Positions 26,422 through 39,573 of a DNA stretch of 64,000 bases are shown in pieces. Origin of the DNA: Nonomuraea sp. SBT364. Lineage in GTDB: Bacteria; Actinomycetota; Actinomycetes; Streptosporangiales; Streptosporangiaceae. The DNA lies in NCBI RefSeq assembly GCF_001083785.1, contig NZ_LAVL01000026.1, positions 1-64,000 on the forward strand, read 5' to 3'. A program made the translations under genes and the position numbers. Positions within the stretch are counted from its first letter, which is position 1; the number at the start of each line of letters is the position of its first letter. The notes beneath the pieces are model-generated. The model was given only the letters and a program-made list of their open reading frames with translations. It searched no databases and was not told the origin of the DNA.

Positions 26422-27144
26422 CGCGGAGCAGCGCCGGGGGTCCTCGCGGATCGTCGCCGCGATCTCGTCCGGGGAGAGTCCGGTGAGCGCCGCCAGCCTC
26501 GCGGCCAGTTCGTCCACCGGCCGCGCGCCGGGCACGCAGAGCACCACGGGCCAGTCCCCGGAGCCGGGCAGCTCTCCCGCGCGCAGCGCCGCGATGAGGC
26601 CGGCGCGCAGCAGGGACGACTTGCCCGACCCGGACGACCCCACGACGACCTGCACGCCTCCGCCCAGGTCCCGCAGCCGGCCCACGCGGGCGACCAGCCG
26701 GCGGGTCAGCTCGCGCCTGCCGAAGAACCACCGGGCGTCCTCGACCCCGAAGGAGGCCAGTCCCCGGTACGGTTCCGGTCCGGCGGGGCGGCGGCCGGGC
26801 GAGCGCCGCGTCCTGCGCCAGGCGCTCAGCCACTCCTCGAGTGACGGCGCGTCGGTGACCCCGCACGCCAGCAGCACCCGCGCCAGCAGGTCCCGGGACG
26901 CCGCCGACGGCAGGCCCCGGCCGGCGAACCAGTCGCCGACGGTGCTGTGCGCGCCGTACCCGCCGGCCTTCGCCGCGACCTGCCGGACCGTCAGGCCCGC
27001 CCGCTCGCGGAGCAGGGAGAGCTCGCGGGCGAAGTCCCGCCTGTCCCGTATGCGGCTGGGGTCGGGCCCGTCGGCTTCGGGGGCGGAGGCGTCGGGCAAC
27101 GTCGAGCTCCTTCACAGGTCGGCACACCAGTACGTCGCCGGGAG

Positions 27145-27848
27145 GTGGCGGAGGGTTACAGGGGCGGGCGCTCACGGGCATCCGCCGGGTTCGCGGTCGT
27201 CCTGCTCGCGGCCGCCGCCCTGGCGGGCCTGTCACCGCTCGCCCCCGCCGCCGCTTCGACCACACCGGAGCGCCGGTGACCTCGCCCCCGCACGCAACGA
27301 CGGGACGTTCGACTCGGCCGGCCTGGTCAGCCACGTCCGCCACGAGGGGACCGGCCGCTACACGGCGGTGCTCAAGGGCGCGCCGTACGCCGCCGACAGG
27401 GGATACCTCCAGGTGGGCGCGTACGGGACGGGAACGCCCGCGCGCTGCCCCCCGGAAGGGACGTCCGCTGCCGGTGAGAGCCTGGAGGTGACCGTAGGCT
27501 GCTACGCGATCGGCGAGGATGCCACGCCCCGCCGGATCGACTCCCCGTGGGTCCTGTCCTACACGCAGGAGACCGGGCTGCACCGCGACGCGTCGGCCCC
27601 CGCCGCCTACGTCACGACCACGGGCGATCCGGGAGGCCCGCAGGTCGACACCCGCCGCTCCCACAGCACCGGCGGCGAGACCCCGGCCGTCACCCGCCTC
27701 GGGACAGGCTGGTACCGGGTCGCGTACACGGGGATCGGTCAACTCCCATGCGGCGCCGCCCGGGCTCCTGATAGACGTCTACTGCCACTCCGGGGCGGGC
27801 ACCCCGGCCGACGCCCACTTCGGGGCCGCCTACCTCCGGGCGCCCTGA
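27145..27848 (+). pseudogene. Secreted beta-rich protein gene with two frameshifts
   Basis: Three successive frames carry one continuous protein. The first, from a GTG at 27145, is a signal peptide (AGFAVVLLAAAALAGLSPLA, then APAAAS). The second (about 27280-27740) is the body, with TFDSAGLVSHVRHEGTGRY, GYLQVGAYG and SLEVTVGCYAI. The third ends with GLLIDVYCHSGAGTPADAHF and stops at 27848. The body resembles actinobacterial secreted proteins with repeated GTGRYTVxLxG modules; I know no function for them. Each shift corresponds to one surplus base (or two missing). It is divergent from the nSTAND-WD40 gene. The interval 27849-28005 shows no feature. Confidence 0.65.
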
Positions 27849-28005
27849 CCAGCTGCGGATCACCCCTTCGGGGGACAGGGCCGCGCGCGGCTCAGCTGCC
27901 GCCACGGAGCCGAACGTCGCCGCCGTGCGGGTCGCGGAGATCTCCGGGCCCGGCGGCATCGCGGTGTCCTGCGTCTGCGGCGGGCCTGGGCGCGGCCGGC
28001 CGGGC

Positions 28006-28503
28006 CTACGGCTTGACGGGGCGCAGGCGCCCGGTCTCCACCTCCCAGACGAACCCGCGCACACGATCCCGATGCGGGATCAGCTCGTCGGCCTTGATCC
28101 GCGCGATCGACTGCACGACGTCACCGTCGACGTCCTTGGGGAACGCCTCGGCGGCCCAGTCGGGCCTGATGCCGGTGTCACGGTAGACGGCCTCGCGGAA
28201 GGCGTCCTCGGTGATCTTCGTCGCGCCGCAGTCCGTATGGTGGATGATCATGATCTCGGTGGTGTCCAGCAGCCGCTGGCTGATGGCCAGGCTGCGGCGC
28301 GTGTCGGCCGTGACGACCCCGCCGGCGTTGCGCAGGACGTGCGCGTCCCCGTCGGCCAGCCCGAGCACGCGCCAGACGTCGAAGCGCGCGTCCATGCAGG
28401 TCACGATCGCCAGCCCCAGGCGCGGCTCCGACGGCAGCCCCCAGTGCTCGTGGCCCGCGGTGTGGCGCCCGGCGTTGGCGATCAGTTCGTCGATGACACT
28501 CAT
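28006..28503 (-). CDS. Beta-class carbonic anhydrase
   Basis: A 165-residue zinc enzyme that interconverts carbon dioxide and bicarbonate. The zinc ligands and the Asp-Arg dyad are present: TCMDARFD (Cys and Asp-Arg) and HHTDCGA (His and Cys). The length fits the short single-domain actinobacterial type, which resembles Mycobacterium Rv1284. The ATG at 28503 follows GGGGAGGG. It stands alone, convergent with the broken secreted-protein gene. The family call is firm. Confidence 0.94.
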   Translation of the reverse strand: MSVIDELIANAGRHTAGHEHWGLPSEPRLGLAIVTCMDARFDVWRVLGLADGDAHVLRNAGGVVTADTRRSLAISQRLLDTTEIMIIHHTDCGATKITEDAFREAVYRDTGIRPDWAAEAFPKDVDGDVVQSIARIKADELIPHRDRVRGFVWEVETGRLRPVKP

Positions 28504-28601
28504 GAGCCCTCCCCGTTCCACAGGAGATCATCGCGCGCCGCCGCCGCCACGCCGCGCGGGACGGCCGAAGATCTACCTACGGGCAGGAGCCGTGCCGCGC
28601 T

Positions 28602-30980
28602 TCAGTGCACCTGGATGCCGAGCAGGCAGGTGTCGTCGTCGGTGTCGGAGTGGCTGTGGGTGAGCAGGTGGTCCAGGCGGTGGTCGAGCGTGGTCACCGG
28701 GTGCTGCACCGTGGTCAGGAGTTGCCGCTGGGAGTGCTGCAGTTCGCGGTCGCGGCGCTCGATCAGCCCGTCGGTGTACATCAGCAGGGTGTCGCCGCTC
28801 TCCAGCTGGACGTGCCCTTCCTCGTAGTCGGCTTCGGAGATGGCGCCGAGCATGATGCCCCGGACCAGCGGCAGTTCCTCGGCCCAGCCGCCGCGCACCA
28901 GGATCGGCGGCAGGTGCCCGGCCCTGGCCCAGCGCAGGGTCCGCGTTCCCGGGTCGTACAGGCCGCACACCGCGGTGGCGGTGAGGCTGTTGGTCAGGTG
29001 ATGGGCGACCATGTTGAGCCAGGTCATCAGCTGGCCGGGGCCCGCGCCCGTGACGGCCAGCCCGCGCAGGGCGTTGCGCAGGACGACCATGCCGGTGGCG
29101 GCCTCTATGCCGTGGCCCGCCACGTCGCCGAGCGAGAGCAGCACCTGCTTGGAGGGCAGGACGACGGTGTCGTACCAGTCGCCGCCGACGAGGTGCTCCT
29201 TCTCGGCCGGCCGGTAGCGAACCGCGATGTGCAGGCCGGACGCCTCGACGAACCGCTGGGTGGACGGCATGATGGCCCGCTGGAGCTGCAGGGTCAGCCT
29301 GTTGCTCTCGGCCGCCTGCTGCTCGCTGTGGGCGAGCTGGTCGCGGGTGGCGGCCAGCGCGACCTCGGTCCAGTGCTGGGCGGACACGTCCTGGTACGCG
29401 CCGCGCACCGCCAGCATGCGCCCCTCGGCGTCGATGACCGGTTCGGCGACGACGCGGGTGTGACGGGCGACGCCGTCGGGGCGCTGAAGGCGGAAGGCGA
29501 CCGAGGCGGGCAGCCGGTGGTGCAGCACGGTACGCAGGAAACGGCCGATGGCGGTGGCGTCGTCCGGGTGGGCGTGCTCGCTCAGATGATCCAACGGGAT
29601 GGGACGCTCACCGGGCGGCATGCCGTACAGATGGAACAGTTCGCTGTTCCAGATGATCTCGCCGGTCTGGAGGTCCTGTTCGAAGCCGCCGATGCGGCCC
29701 AGGCGCTGGGCGTGCTGCAGCAGGCTGGCCAGGCGCACGGCCTCGCCCTGGATCCGCCAGATCAGCAGGACGCAGTCACCGTGGCGGGTGATGCTGACGT
29801 CGGCGACGGTGGTGAGCGACACCTGGTCGACCAGCGCGGTGAGCGGCACCCGCTCGGCGCGGTACGGCTCACCCGTGCCGTAGACGTGCTCGATCTTGCC
29901 GAACAGGCCGTCGTCGTGCGCCGCCAGCGGGTACGCCTCCAGCATGGTCGCCCCCGTCAGGGCGGCGCGGGGCCGCCCGGCGGGATCGGCGAAGCACCTG
30001 TTGGTGTGCTGGATGAGGAAGTCGACCAGCAGGCCGTCCTTGTCGAACGCCGGGCACAGCAGCAGCGCGGAGTCGTGCAGCCCGTCGGTGAGGTTGACCA
30101 GCTCGGCCATCCCCGGCGCGGACGTGGGCCCGTCAGGCGTCTCCAGCGTATGGGCGCACAGCTCCGCCAGCGCTTCGACCTGCTTGTGGATCTGGGGCGG
30201 CTGCGGCTCCAGCGCGTGCGGCCAGCCGATCTCCAGCACCCCCAGCACCCGGCCCCCGGTACCGGCGGGGACGGTGACCCGGCCACCGGCCAGGTGATGG
30301 TGCCCGATGGACGGCAGGCCGGTCTCGGAGAGGTCCGGGAACCAGACGGTCCGGCGCTCGACCAGCGCGCGGCGCGCCGGCGTGGCCACGCCCGGAGGGA
30401 CGTAGCGCCACCGCCTGGCCTCCTCGGCGCTGTAGCCGGCATAGCCGGTCAGCGTGAGGGAGGCGTCGGGGCCGGCCGCCCACACCGCGACCGCGGTCGC
30501 GCCCAGCGGGGCCAGCGCGTGCTCCAGGAGCGACTCGGCGACGAGCTGGCTGTCGGCCGCGTCCAGCGCGCCGCTCTCCGCCGCGCGCAACCGCACCGTG
30601 ATGGAGGTGTCGTCGCCGGGGCCGGCCGGCTCGCTCGCGGTCCTGGCGAGGAAGGCGCGTGAGACATCGCTCAGGCGGTCGTGGGCGGCCTGGTCGATGA
30701 GGTCGGCGGCCAGTTCGAGCTGGGAGACCCCGGCCTTCTCCGCGAGGTCGGCCAGCTGCCGGGCCGCCTCGGCGGGACCGCACTTCAGCCGCTCGATCAA
30801 GATGCCCTTGGCCAGTTCGATCAGCGCCCGACCCTCGGCCGCGTGCTGGGCCTGCCTGATCTGCTCGCGCAGCCGCTCGATCGTGGCCGCGAGCCTGCCG
30901 ACGTTGGTGACGGCCCGCGCGGGGACGGCGCCCGCGTCGGGGGTGGCAGGCTCGTCGCCCGGGTGTTGCTGGGTGAGCAC
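28602..30980 (-). CDS. ANTAR-GAF-PAS-PP2C (SpoIIE) signalling phosphatase
   Basis: A 792-residue cytoplasmic protein. An ANTAR RNA-binding domain (about 40-95, with ALIELAKGILIERLKCG) comes first. A GAF domain (about 120-280), a PAS-like region (about 290-400), a second PAS (about 415-535, GGFEQDLQTGEIIWNSELFH) and a SpoIIE/PP2C phosphatase (about 555-792, with GGDWYDTVVL, SLGDVAGHGIEAA and YTDGLIERR) follow. Such enzymes dephosphorylate anti-anti-sigma factors in partner-switching stress networks. The start is a GTG at 30980 preceded by AAGGAG. It follows the poly-HAMP kinase gene on the same strand by 54 bp and probably shares its transcript. The phosphatase metal-binding Asp residues appear intact. 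Confidence 0.92.
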   Translation of the reverse strand: MLTQQHPGDEPATPDAGAVPARAVTNVGRLAATIERLREQIRQAQHAAEGRALIELAKGILIERLKCGPAEAARQLADLAEKAGVSQLELAADLIDQAAHDRLSDVSRAFLARTASEPAGPGDDTSITVRLRAAESGALDAADSQLVAESLLEHALAPLGATAVAVWAAGPDASLTLTGYAGYSAEEARRWRYVPPGVATPARRALVERRTVWFPDLSETGLPSIGHHHLAGGRVTVPAGTGGRVLGVLEIGWPHALEPQPPQIHKQVEALAELCAHTLETPDGPTSAPGMAELVNLTDGLHDSALLLCPAFDKDGLLVDFLIQHTNRCFADPAGRPRAALTGATMLEAYPLAAHDDGLFGKIEHVYGTGEPYRAERVPLTALVDQVSLTTVADVSITRHGDCVLLIWRIQGEAVRLASLLQHAQRLGRIGGFEQDLQTGEIIWNSELFHLYGMPPGERPIPLDHLSEHAHPDDATAIGRFLRTVLHHRLPASVAFRLQRPDGVARHTRVVAEPVIDAEGRMLAVRGAYQDVSAQHWTEVALAATRDQLAHSEQQAAESNRLTLQLQRAIMPSTQRFVEASGLHIAVRYRPAEKEHLVGGDWYDTVVLPSKQVLLSLGDVAGHGIEAATGMVVLRNALRGLAVTGAGPGQLMTWLNMVAHHLTNSLTATAVCGLYDPGTRTLRWARAGHLPPILVRGGWAEELPLVRGIMLGAISEADYEEGHVQLESGDTLLMYTDGLIERRDRELQHSQRQLLTTVQHPVTTLDHRLDHLLTHSHSDTDDDTCLLGIQVH

Positions 30981-31034
30981 AGCGCGCTGCTCCTTCTGTA
31001 CGTGGCGCGATGACGTTGCGGCGTGGCGTGGCGG

Positions 31035-35300
<4,266 letters not shown>

Positions 35301-35418
35301 GCTGTCGCCCGCCTCTCAGAATGATTGCCATAGTGCAAATAATTGGCTTGGAGGCTAGCGTAGGCGCACGCGGCTCGACAACCGCATCGCGCACTCTCAG
35401 CCCGTGAGGAATGGCCCG

Positions 35419-36606
35419 GTGACCACCGAAAACGACATGAGCGCCGTCTATCGCGAGCTGCGCGCGGCACAGCCCTACAATCTCAGTGAGGTCGCCCGCG
35501 ACGCGCTGATCGCCCATACGGCCGCACGCGGCGTCGAGCTGCTGCTCGCCGACTACGCGCTGACCGTACTCAGGCCCGTGCTCGACCCGCCCGGTCCGGG
35601 CACCCCCGAGATCCGCATCGACTCCAGCGAGCCGGGCCGCGTGTTCGCCTCCCAGCAACCGCTGTGGGACGAGGAGCGCGACACCCTCCACCTGCCCATG
35701 ACAGCGTCCGGCGAGCGCCTTGGCGTCCTCTGCGTCCGCCTGCCATCCCCGGCGAGGACGGCCCAGGTCGAGGAGCTCCGCGAACTGGCCTGCACCCTCG
35801 CCGCCGCCCTGTGGGGCGCCGGCCGGGTCACCGACCGCTACCGGCGGGCCCGGCGCTCCTCCCGGCTGACCCTGGCCGCCGAGATGCAGTGGGAACTGCT
35901 GCCCGGCTACGGCCACCGAGGCGGCCGCTACGAGATCGCGGGCCAGCTCGAACCCGCCTACGCGGTTCACGGGGACAATTTCGACTGGAGCTGCGAGCAC
36001 GACTCCCTGACACTCTCGATCACCAACGGCATGGGCGAGGGCCTGCGCGCGGCGCTCCTCACCTCGCTGGCCGTCACCGCCATCCGCAACGCCCGCCGCT
36101 CCGGCGCCGACCTCGTCGAGCAGGCCGGCCTCGCCGACGAGGCGGTGCACGCGCAGTACGGCGGGCGAGAGCACGTCTCCACGCTGCTGCTGCGCTTCGA
36201 CGCCGTCACCGGCGAGCTGGCCGCGGTCGAAGCCGGTTCCCCCCGCATGATCCGGTTGCGCGGCAACGACGTCGACACCGTCAAGCTGGACGCGCAACTG
36301 CCCCTCGGCATGTTCGGCACCACCGGCTACACCGAGCAGCCCATAGCGCTGCGACCGGGCGACCGGCTGGTCATCGTCAGCGACGGGGTGTACGGCGCGC
36401 GGTCCCCGGCCGCCGTGGAGTTCGGCGAAACCCTCCTGGAGTCGACCGTCCGATCCACCCGCCTGCAGCCCGCGGGAGAGGCCGTCCGGACGATCGTCCG
36501 TGACATGCTGGCCTTCCGAGCCGTGGGAGACGTCGTCGACGACGCCGTCGTGGTGTGCCTAGACTGGGCCGCCGCCGGGGCAGACCCTAGCCGGCCTCTC
36601 CCGTGA
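35419..36606 (+). CDS. GAF-like PP2C (SpoIIE) serine phosphatase
   Basis: A protein of about 395 residues. A divergent N-terminal sensory region (about 1-150) precedes a SpoIIE/PP2C domain from about residue 160 (LAAEMQWELLPGY, then AVHGDNFDWSC, TNGMGEGLRAALLTSLA and IVSDGVYGA). The usual GGDWYD is changed to HGDNFDW and GDVxGHG to TNGMGEG, so the metal site differs from the family consensus and activity may be altered. The GTG at 35419 follows GAGGA; a GTG at 35404 is an alternative. It is divergent from the poly-HAMP kinase and about 58 bp upstream of the MarR gene. Confidence 0.85.
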   Translation: MTTENDMSAVYRELRAAQPYNLSEVARDALIAHTAARGVELLLADYALTVLRPVLDPPGPGTPEIRIDSSEPGRVFASQQPLWDEERDTLHLPMTASGERLGVLCVRLPSPARTAQVEELRELACTLAAALWGAGRVTDRYRRARRSSRLTLAAEMQWELLPGYGHRGGRYEIAGQLEPAYAVHGDNFDWSCEHDSLTLSITNGMGEGLRAALLTSLAVTAIRNARRSGADLVEQAGLADEAVHAQYGGREHVSTLLLRFDAVTGELAAVEAGSPRMIRLRGNDVDTVKLDAQLPLGMFGTTGYTEQPIALRPGDRLVIVSDGVYGARSPAAVEFGETLLESTVRSTRLQPAGEAVRTIVRDMLAFRAVGDVVDDAVVVCLDWAAAGADPSRPLP

Positions 36607-36664
36607 CTGGAGGCGCCGTGCCGAGCGCACGCGCGCAGTCCTGCTTCCCAACCTGGAAACCAGT

Positions 36665-37207
36665 ATGAATCACCACCGCGAACTGGGCCATCTTCCCCCC
36701 TCCGCCACCCGAACCCCCAGCTCGGCCACGTCCGGGGCCGTCGTCGAGAGTGCCGCCGCCGCCCTGGTCGCCGTCTGGGCGCACTCCAGGCACGCCGCGG
36801 TCACCAAGGTCTCCTCCATCCAGCTTCAGGCGCTGCTCACCCTCGAACCCCACGAGCACATCAACCTCGCCACGCTCAGCGAGGCGCTGGGGGCACTGCC
36901 GTCGTCCACCAGCCGCCTCTGCGACCGTCTGGAGGCCACCGGCTGGGTGCGCCGCTCGGCCTCCCAGGGCGACCGCCGCGAGCTGACCATCAGCCTCACC
37001 GCTTCCGGAAGAGCCCTGCTGGCGAAGCTGCGCGCACGACGCCAGGCAGACCTCGCCCAGGTCATGGACGAGATGCCGCAAGGGGCACGGGCGGCCCTCA
37101 TGCTCGGGCTGAGCGCGTTCACCGCGGCCGCGAGCCGCGTCGGGGCCCAGCGCGAGGACCACACCGATGACCCGTGGACCGTCATCGCCGGACGATTCAT
37201 CGCCTGA
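36665..37207 (+). CDS. MarR-family transcriptional regulator
   Basis: A 180-residue winged-helix protein with an N-terminal Ser/Thr/Pro-rich extension of about 25 residues. The core motifs are LATLSEALGALPSSTSRLCD (recognition helix), the wing SASQGDRRELTISLT and the C-terminal dimerisation helices. It follows the PP2C gene on the same strand and precedes an alpha/beta hydrolase gene by about 50 bp. It could regulate either neighbour; no operator is obvious. Confidence 0.88.
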   Translation: MNHHRELGHLPPSATRTPSSATSGAVVESAAAALVAVWAHSRHAAVTKVSSIQLQALLTLEPHEHINLATLSEALGALPSSTSRLCDRLEATGWVRRSASQGDRRELTISLTASGRALLAKLRARRQADLAQVMDEMPQGARAALMLGLSAFTAAASRVGAQREDHTDDPWTVIAGRFIA

Positions 37208-37259
37208 TAGGCAACATTCGTGCGATCCGCCGCCGTCCGGCGTCGGCGACAGTGGCCTC

Positions 37260-38090
37260 ATGACCCTTTCCGACGGCGGCGCGCAGTCGAGCCTGGCGCT
37301 GGACGGCGGCGACATCCACGTGTGCCAGGACGGCCCCCGCGACGCCCCCGCACTCCTGCTCATCCACGGGTCCGCCTCCTCGGTCCGCTCGTGGGACCCG
37401 CTGGTCCCGATGCTGACCGGATCCCATCACGTCATCCGGATCGACCTGCTCGGGCACGGCAGGTCGGCCAAACCGGCCGACGGCGGCTACGGGATCCCCG
37501 ACCAGGCACACCGGGCCGGCGTGGTGCTGGACCGGCTCGGCGTCGAGCGCGCCATCGTGGCCGGCCACTCCTCCGGCGGCTGCACCGCCACGGCCCTCGC
37601 CGGGCAACGACCCGGCCTGGTGACCGCGCTCGCGCTCATCAACACCGGTCCCAGCCTGGACGCCCTCATCCCCCAGGAGCCCGCCGCCATCGGACCGGCG
37701 CAGTGGCCTCCGACCGACGAGCAGATCCGCCGGCTGGCCGCCACCGGGTTCAGCCGCGCGGGCTACCGGATCCCCCGGGAACTTCTGGACGAAGTGCGCA
37801 GCATGACCTTCCACACGTTCACCATGACCATGCAGGCGTCCCGCGACTACCTGGAGCAGCAGGCGCTCCCGGATCGGCTGACGCCCCTCGGCAAGCCGCT
37901 GCTGGTGATCTTCGGCGAGGAGGACCGCAGGTGGCGATCCTCGTCCGCTGCCCGGTACCGCGCCGTTCCGGGGGCCAAGGTCGAGCTGCTGCCCGGCCTC
38001 GGGCACTCGCCCCAGATGGAGGACCCGACGCGGACCGCCGCCCTCCTCCTGGCCTTCACCGATCCACGCGGCACCGGCGATGGACGGTGA
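37260..38090 (+). CDS. Alpha/beta-fold hydrolase
   Basis: A 276-residue cytoplasmic hydrolase. The oxyanion region HGSASSVRSWDP, the LLGHGRSAKP loop, the nucleophile elbow AGHSSGGCTA, the acid in VIFGEEDRRW and the His in GLGHSPQMED are visible. The acid is Glu or the neighbouring Asp. The family covers esterases, haloperoxidases and C-C hydrolases, so the substrate cannot be told. The ATG at 37260 is chosen because it begins just before the first strand; an earlier in-frame start would overlap marR. Confidence 0.9.
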   Translation: MTLSDGGAQSSLALDGGDIHVCQDGPRDAPALLLIHGSASSVRSWDPLVPMLTGSHHVIRIDLLGHGRSAKPADGGYGIPDQAHRAGVVLDRLGVERAIVAGHSSGGCTATALAGQRPGLVTALALINTGPSLDALIPQEPAAIGPAQWPPTDEQIRRLAATGFSRAGYRIPRELLDEVRSMTFHTFTMTMQASRDYLEQQALPDRLTPLGKPLLVIFGEEDRRWRSSSAARYRAVPGAKVELLPGLGHSPQMEDPTRTAALLLAFTDPRGTGDGR

Positions 38091-38181
38091 AACTACCGAT
38101 GCCGGGCGCCGCATCCTTGTACATGATCCGTGGGTACGGCCGTCGCGTCCGGTTCCGCGCGGCCCTCGCGGAAGGTGTCAC

Positions 38182-39555
38182 ATGCGCATGCCGACCTGTA
38201 CGAGATCGACCCGGCTCATGATCGCGGGCGCGGTGACCGCCCTGGCCGCCATGCTGCCGGGCGCGCCCGTCCTGGCCCAGGCGCCACGACCGGTCCCGGC
38301 CCCGCTCGTCGAGGGCCCCGTCCCCGGCACGCCGCCCGGCGACCCGGCCGCACCGGAGGTGACGGACACCTACCCATGGCTGGCGACGGACGCCGACCTG
38401 GCCTCCCTCGGCTACGTCGAGCAGGAGTTCTACCTGTCCGGCAAGGCCGACGCCTACAGCGCCACCGGCGAGACGCTCGCCACCGCCGTGCCGTACCGGA
38501 CCCGGGTGATCGTGCGCCGTCCGCTCTCCCCGGCGAGGTTCAACGGGACGGTGCTGGCCGAGTGGCAGAACGTCTCGGCCGGCTACGACCTGGACGCGCT
38601 GTGGAGCGTCGACCAGATCACCCGGGCGGGCTACGCGTGGGTCGGCGTCTCCGCGCAGCGCGTGGGCGTCAACCAGCTACGCGCCTGGAGCCCGGCCCGT
38701 TACGGCGCGCTGGACGTGACCGGAGGCGGCCAGTTCAACGCCGACCAGCTCTCCTACGACGTCTTCGCCCAGGCGGGCAAGGCGATCCGGGCGCACGGCG
38801 GCGTCCTCGGCGGGCTGCGCGCCCGTACGGTGCTGGCCATCGGCGCGTCGCAGTCGGCGGGCAGGCTGAGCGTCATGTACGACGCGGTACTGCCTCAGAT
38901 GGAGCCCGTCTACCACGCGTACGCGCCGATCGTCGGCCCGGCGCCCACCCGCGCGGGCGCCGAGAAGGTGTTCCAGATCATGTCCGAGACCGACGTACGC
39001 TCACCGGTGCGGCCCGCCGACACCGACCGGTTCCGCCGCTGGGAGGTCGCGGGCACGGCCCACTCCGGCTGGCACGGCCAGCAGCAACGCCGGACCCTGC
39101 TGGAACGGGATCTCGGCGCGGCGCCCACCTTCGACTGCGCCAGACCGCCGTGGAGCCGCGCCCCGCTGCACCACATGATCGCCGCCGGTTATCTGCACCT
39201 GACCCGCTGGGTCGAGCGCGGCATCGCCCCGCCCACCGCGCCGCCGCTGCTGTTCAACGCCGACGGCACCAAAGCTCGCGACGAGCTGGGCCTGGCGCTC
39301 GGCGGCATCCGGCCTTCCCAGGTGGAGGTGCCGACCGCATTGAACACCGGCGACAACTCAGGTGAGACGTTCTGCGTCCTGTTCGGCACCCACATCCCCT
39401 TCGACCAGGCGCAACTGGACGCGCTCTACCCGAGCCGGGCCCGGTACGTCGCCGCGGTGAAGGCCGCCGACGCGCACAACCTCAAGGCGGGCTACCTGCT
39501 GCCCGCCGACGCGCTGCGGAACCTCGCCGACGCCGTCGGGCCGTCCCGCCCATGA
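38182..39555 (+). CDS. Secreted alpha/beta hydrolase-domain protein
   Basis: A 457-residue exported protein. The signal peptide is residues 1-32 (LMIAGAVTALAAMLPGAPVLAQA). The mature part matches the large alpha/beta hydrolase domain family found in secreted actinobacterial enzymes. Recognisable parts are AEWQNVSAGYDLD, a GASQSAGRL elbow with the likely nucleophilic Ser, ETDVRSP for the acid and AGTAHSGWHG for a His. The ATG at 38182 follows GGAAGG. No substrate is suggested by the neighbours. Confidence 0.88.
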   Translation: MRMPTCTRSTRLMIAGAVTALAAMLPGAPVLAQAPRPVPAPLVEGPVPGTPPGDPAAPEVTDTYPWLATDADLASLGYVEQEFYLSGKADAYSATGETLATAVPYRTRVIVRRPLSPARFNGTVLAEWQNVSAGYDLDALWSVDQITRAGYAWVGVSAQRVGVNQLRAWSPARYGALDVTGGGQFNADQLSYDVFAQAGKAIRAHGGVLGGLRARTVLAIGASQSAGRLSVMYDAVLPQMEPVYHAYAPIVGPAPTRAGAEKVFQIMSETDVRSPVRPADTDRFRRWEVAGTAHSGWHGQQQRRTLLERDLGAAPTFDCARPPWSRAPLHHMIAAGYLHLTRWVERGIAPPTAPPLLFNADGTKARDELGLALGGIRPSQVEVPTALNTGDNSGETFCVLFGTHIPFDQAQLDALYPSRARYVAAVKAADAHNLKAGYLLPADALRNLADAVGPSRP

Positions 39556-39573
39556 CCCCGCGGGCGCCGGCGG

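Larger units (their letters stand above)
23228..27099 (-). pseudogene. HTH-nSTAND1-WD40 protein, frame split by a 17-bp repeat
   Basis: With one 17-bp unit removed the gene encodes about 1284 residues. An Xre-like helix-turn-helix (about 20-80) is followed by an nSTAND1 NTPase beginning PYRGLASFGVEDARWFFGR. Walker A is VVGSSGSGKSSLL (Lys160), Walker B is LVLVIDQFEEVF, and then come a winged-helix/helical arm, one transmembrane helix (VIVALGILLVLALGASGLAL) and fourteen WD40 repeats (two seven-bladed propellers). As given, the N-terminal frame from the TTG at 27099 (AAGGAG upstream) stops at 26359, just past the repeat. The C-terminal frame has no start of its own nearby. STAND proteins are signal-gated NTPase switches in stress response, programmed death and phage defence. 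The break may be a phase switch, decay or an assembly error. Confidence 0.88.

Noticed and set aside
27100..27742. Extension of the nSTAND C-terminal frame upstream to 27742
   Set aside because: It is Arg/Gly-rich and antisense to the secreted-protein gene. The true N-terminus with HTH and Walker A lies in another frame and starts at 27099.
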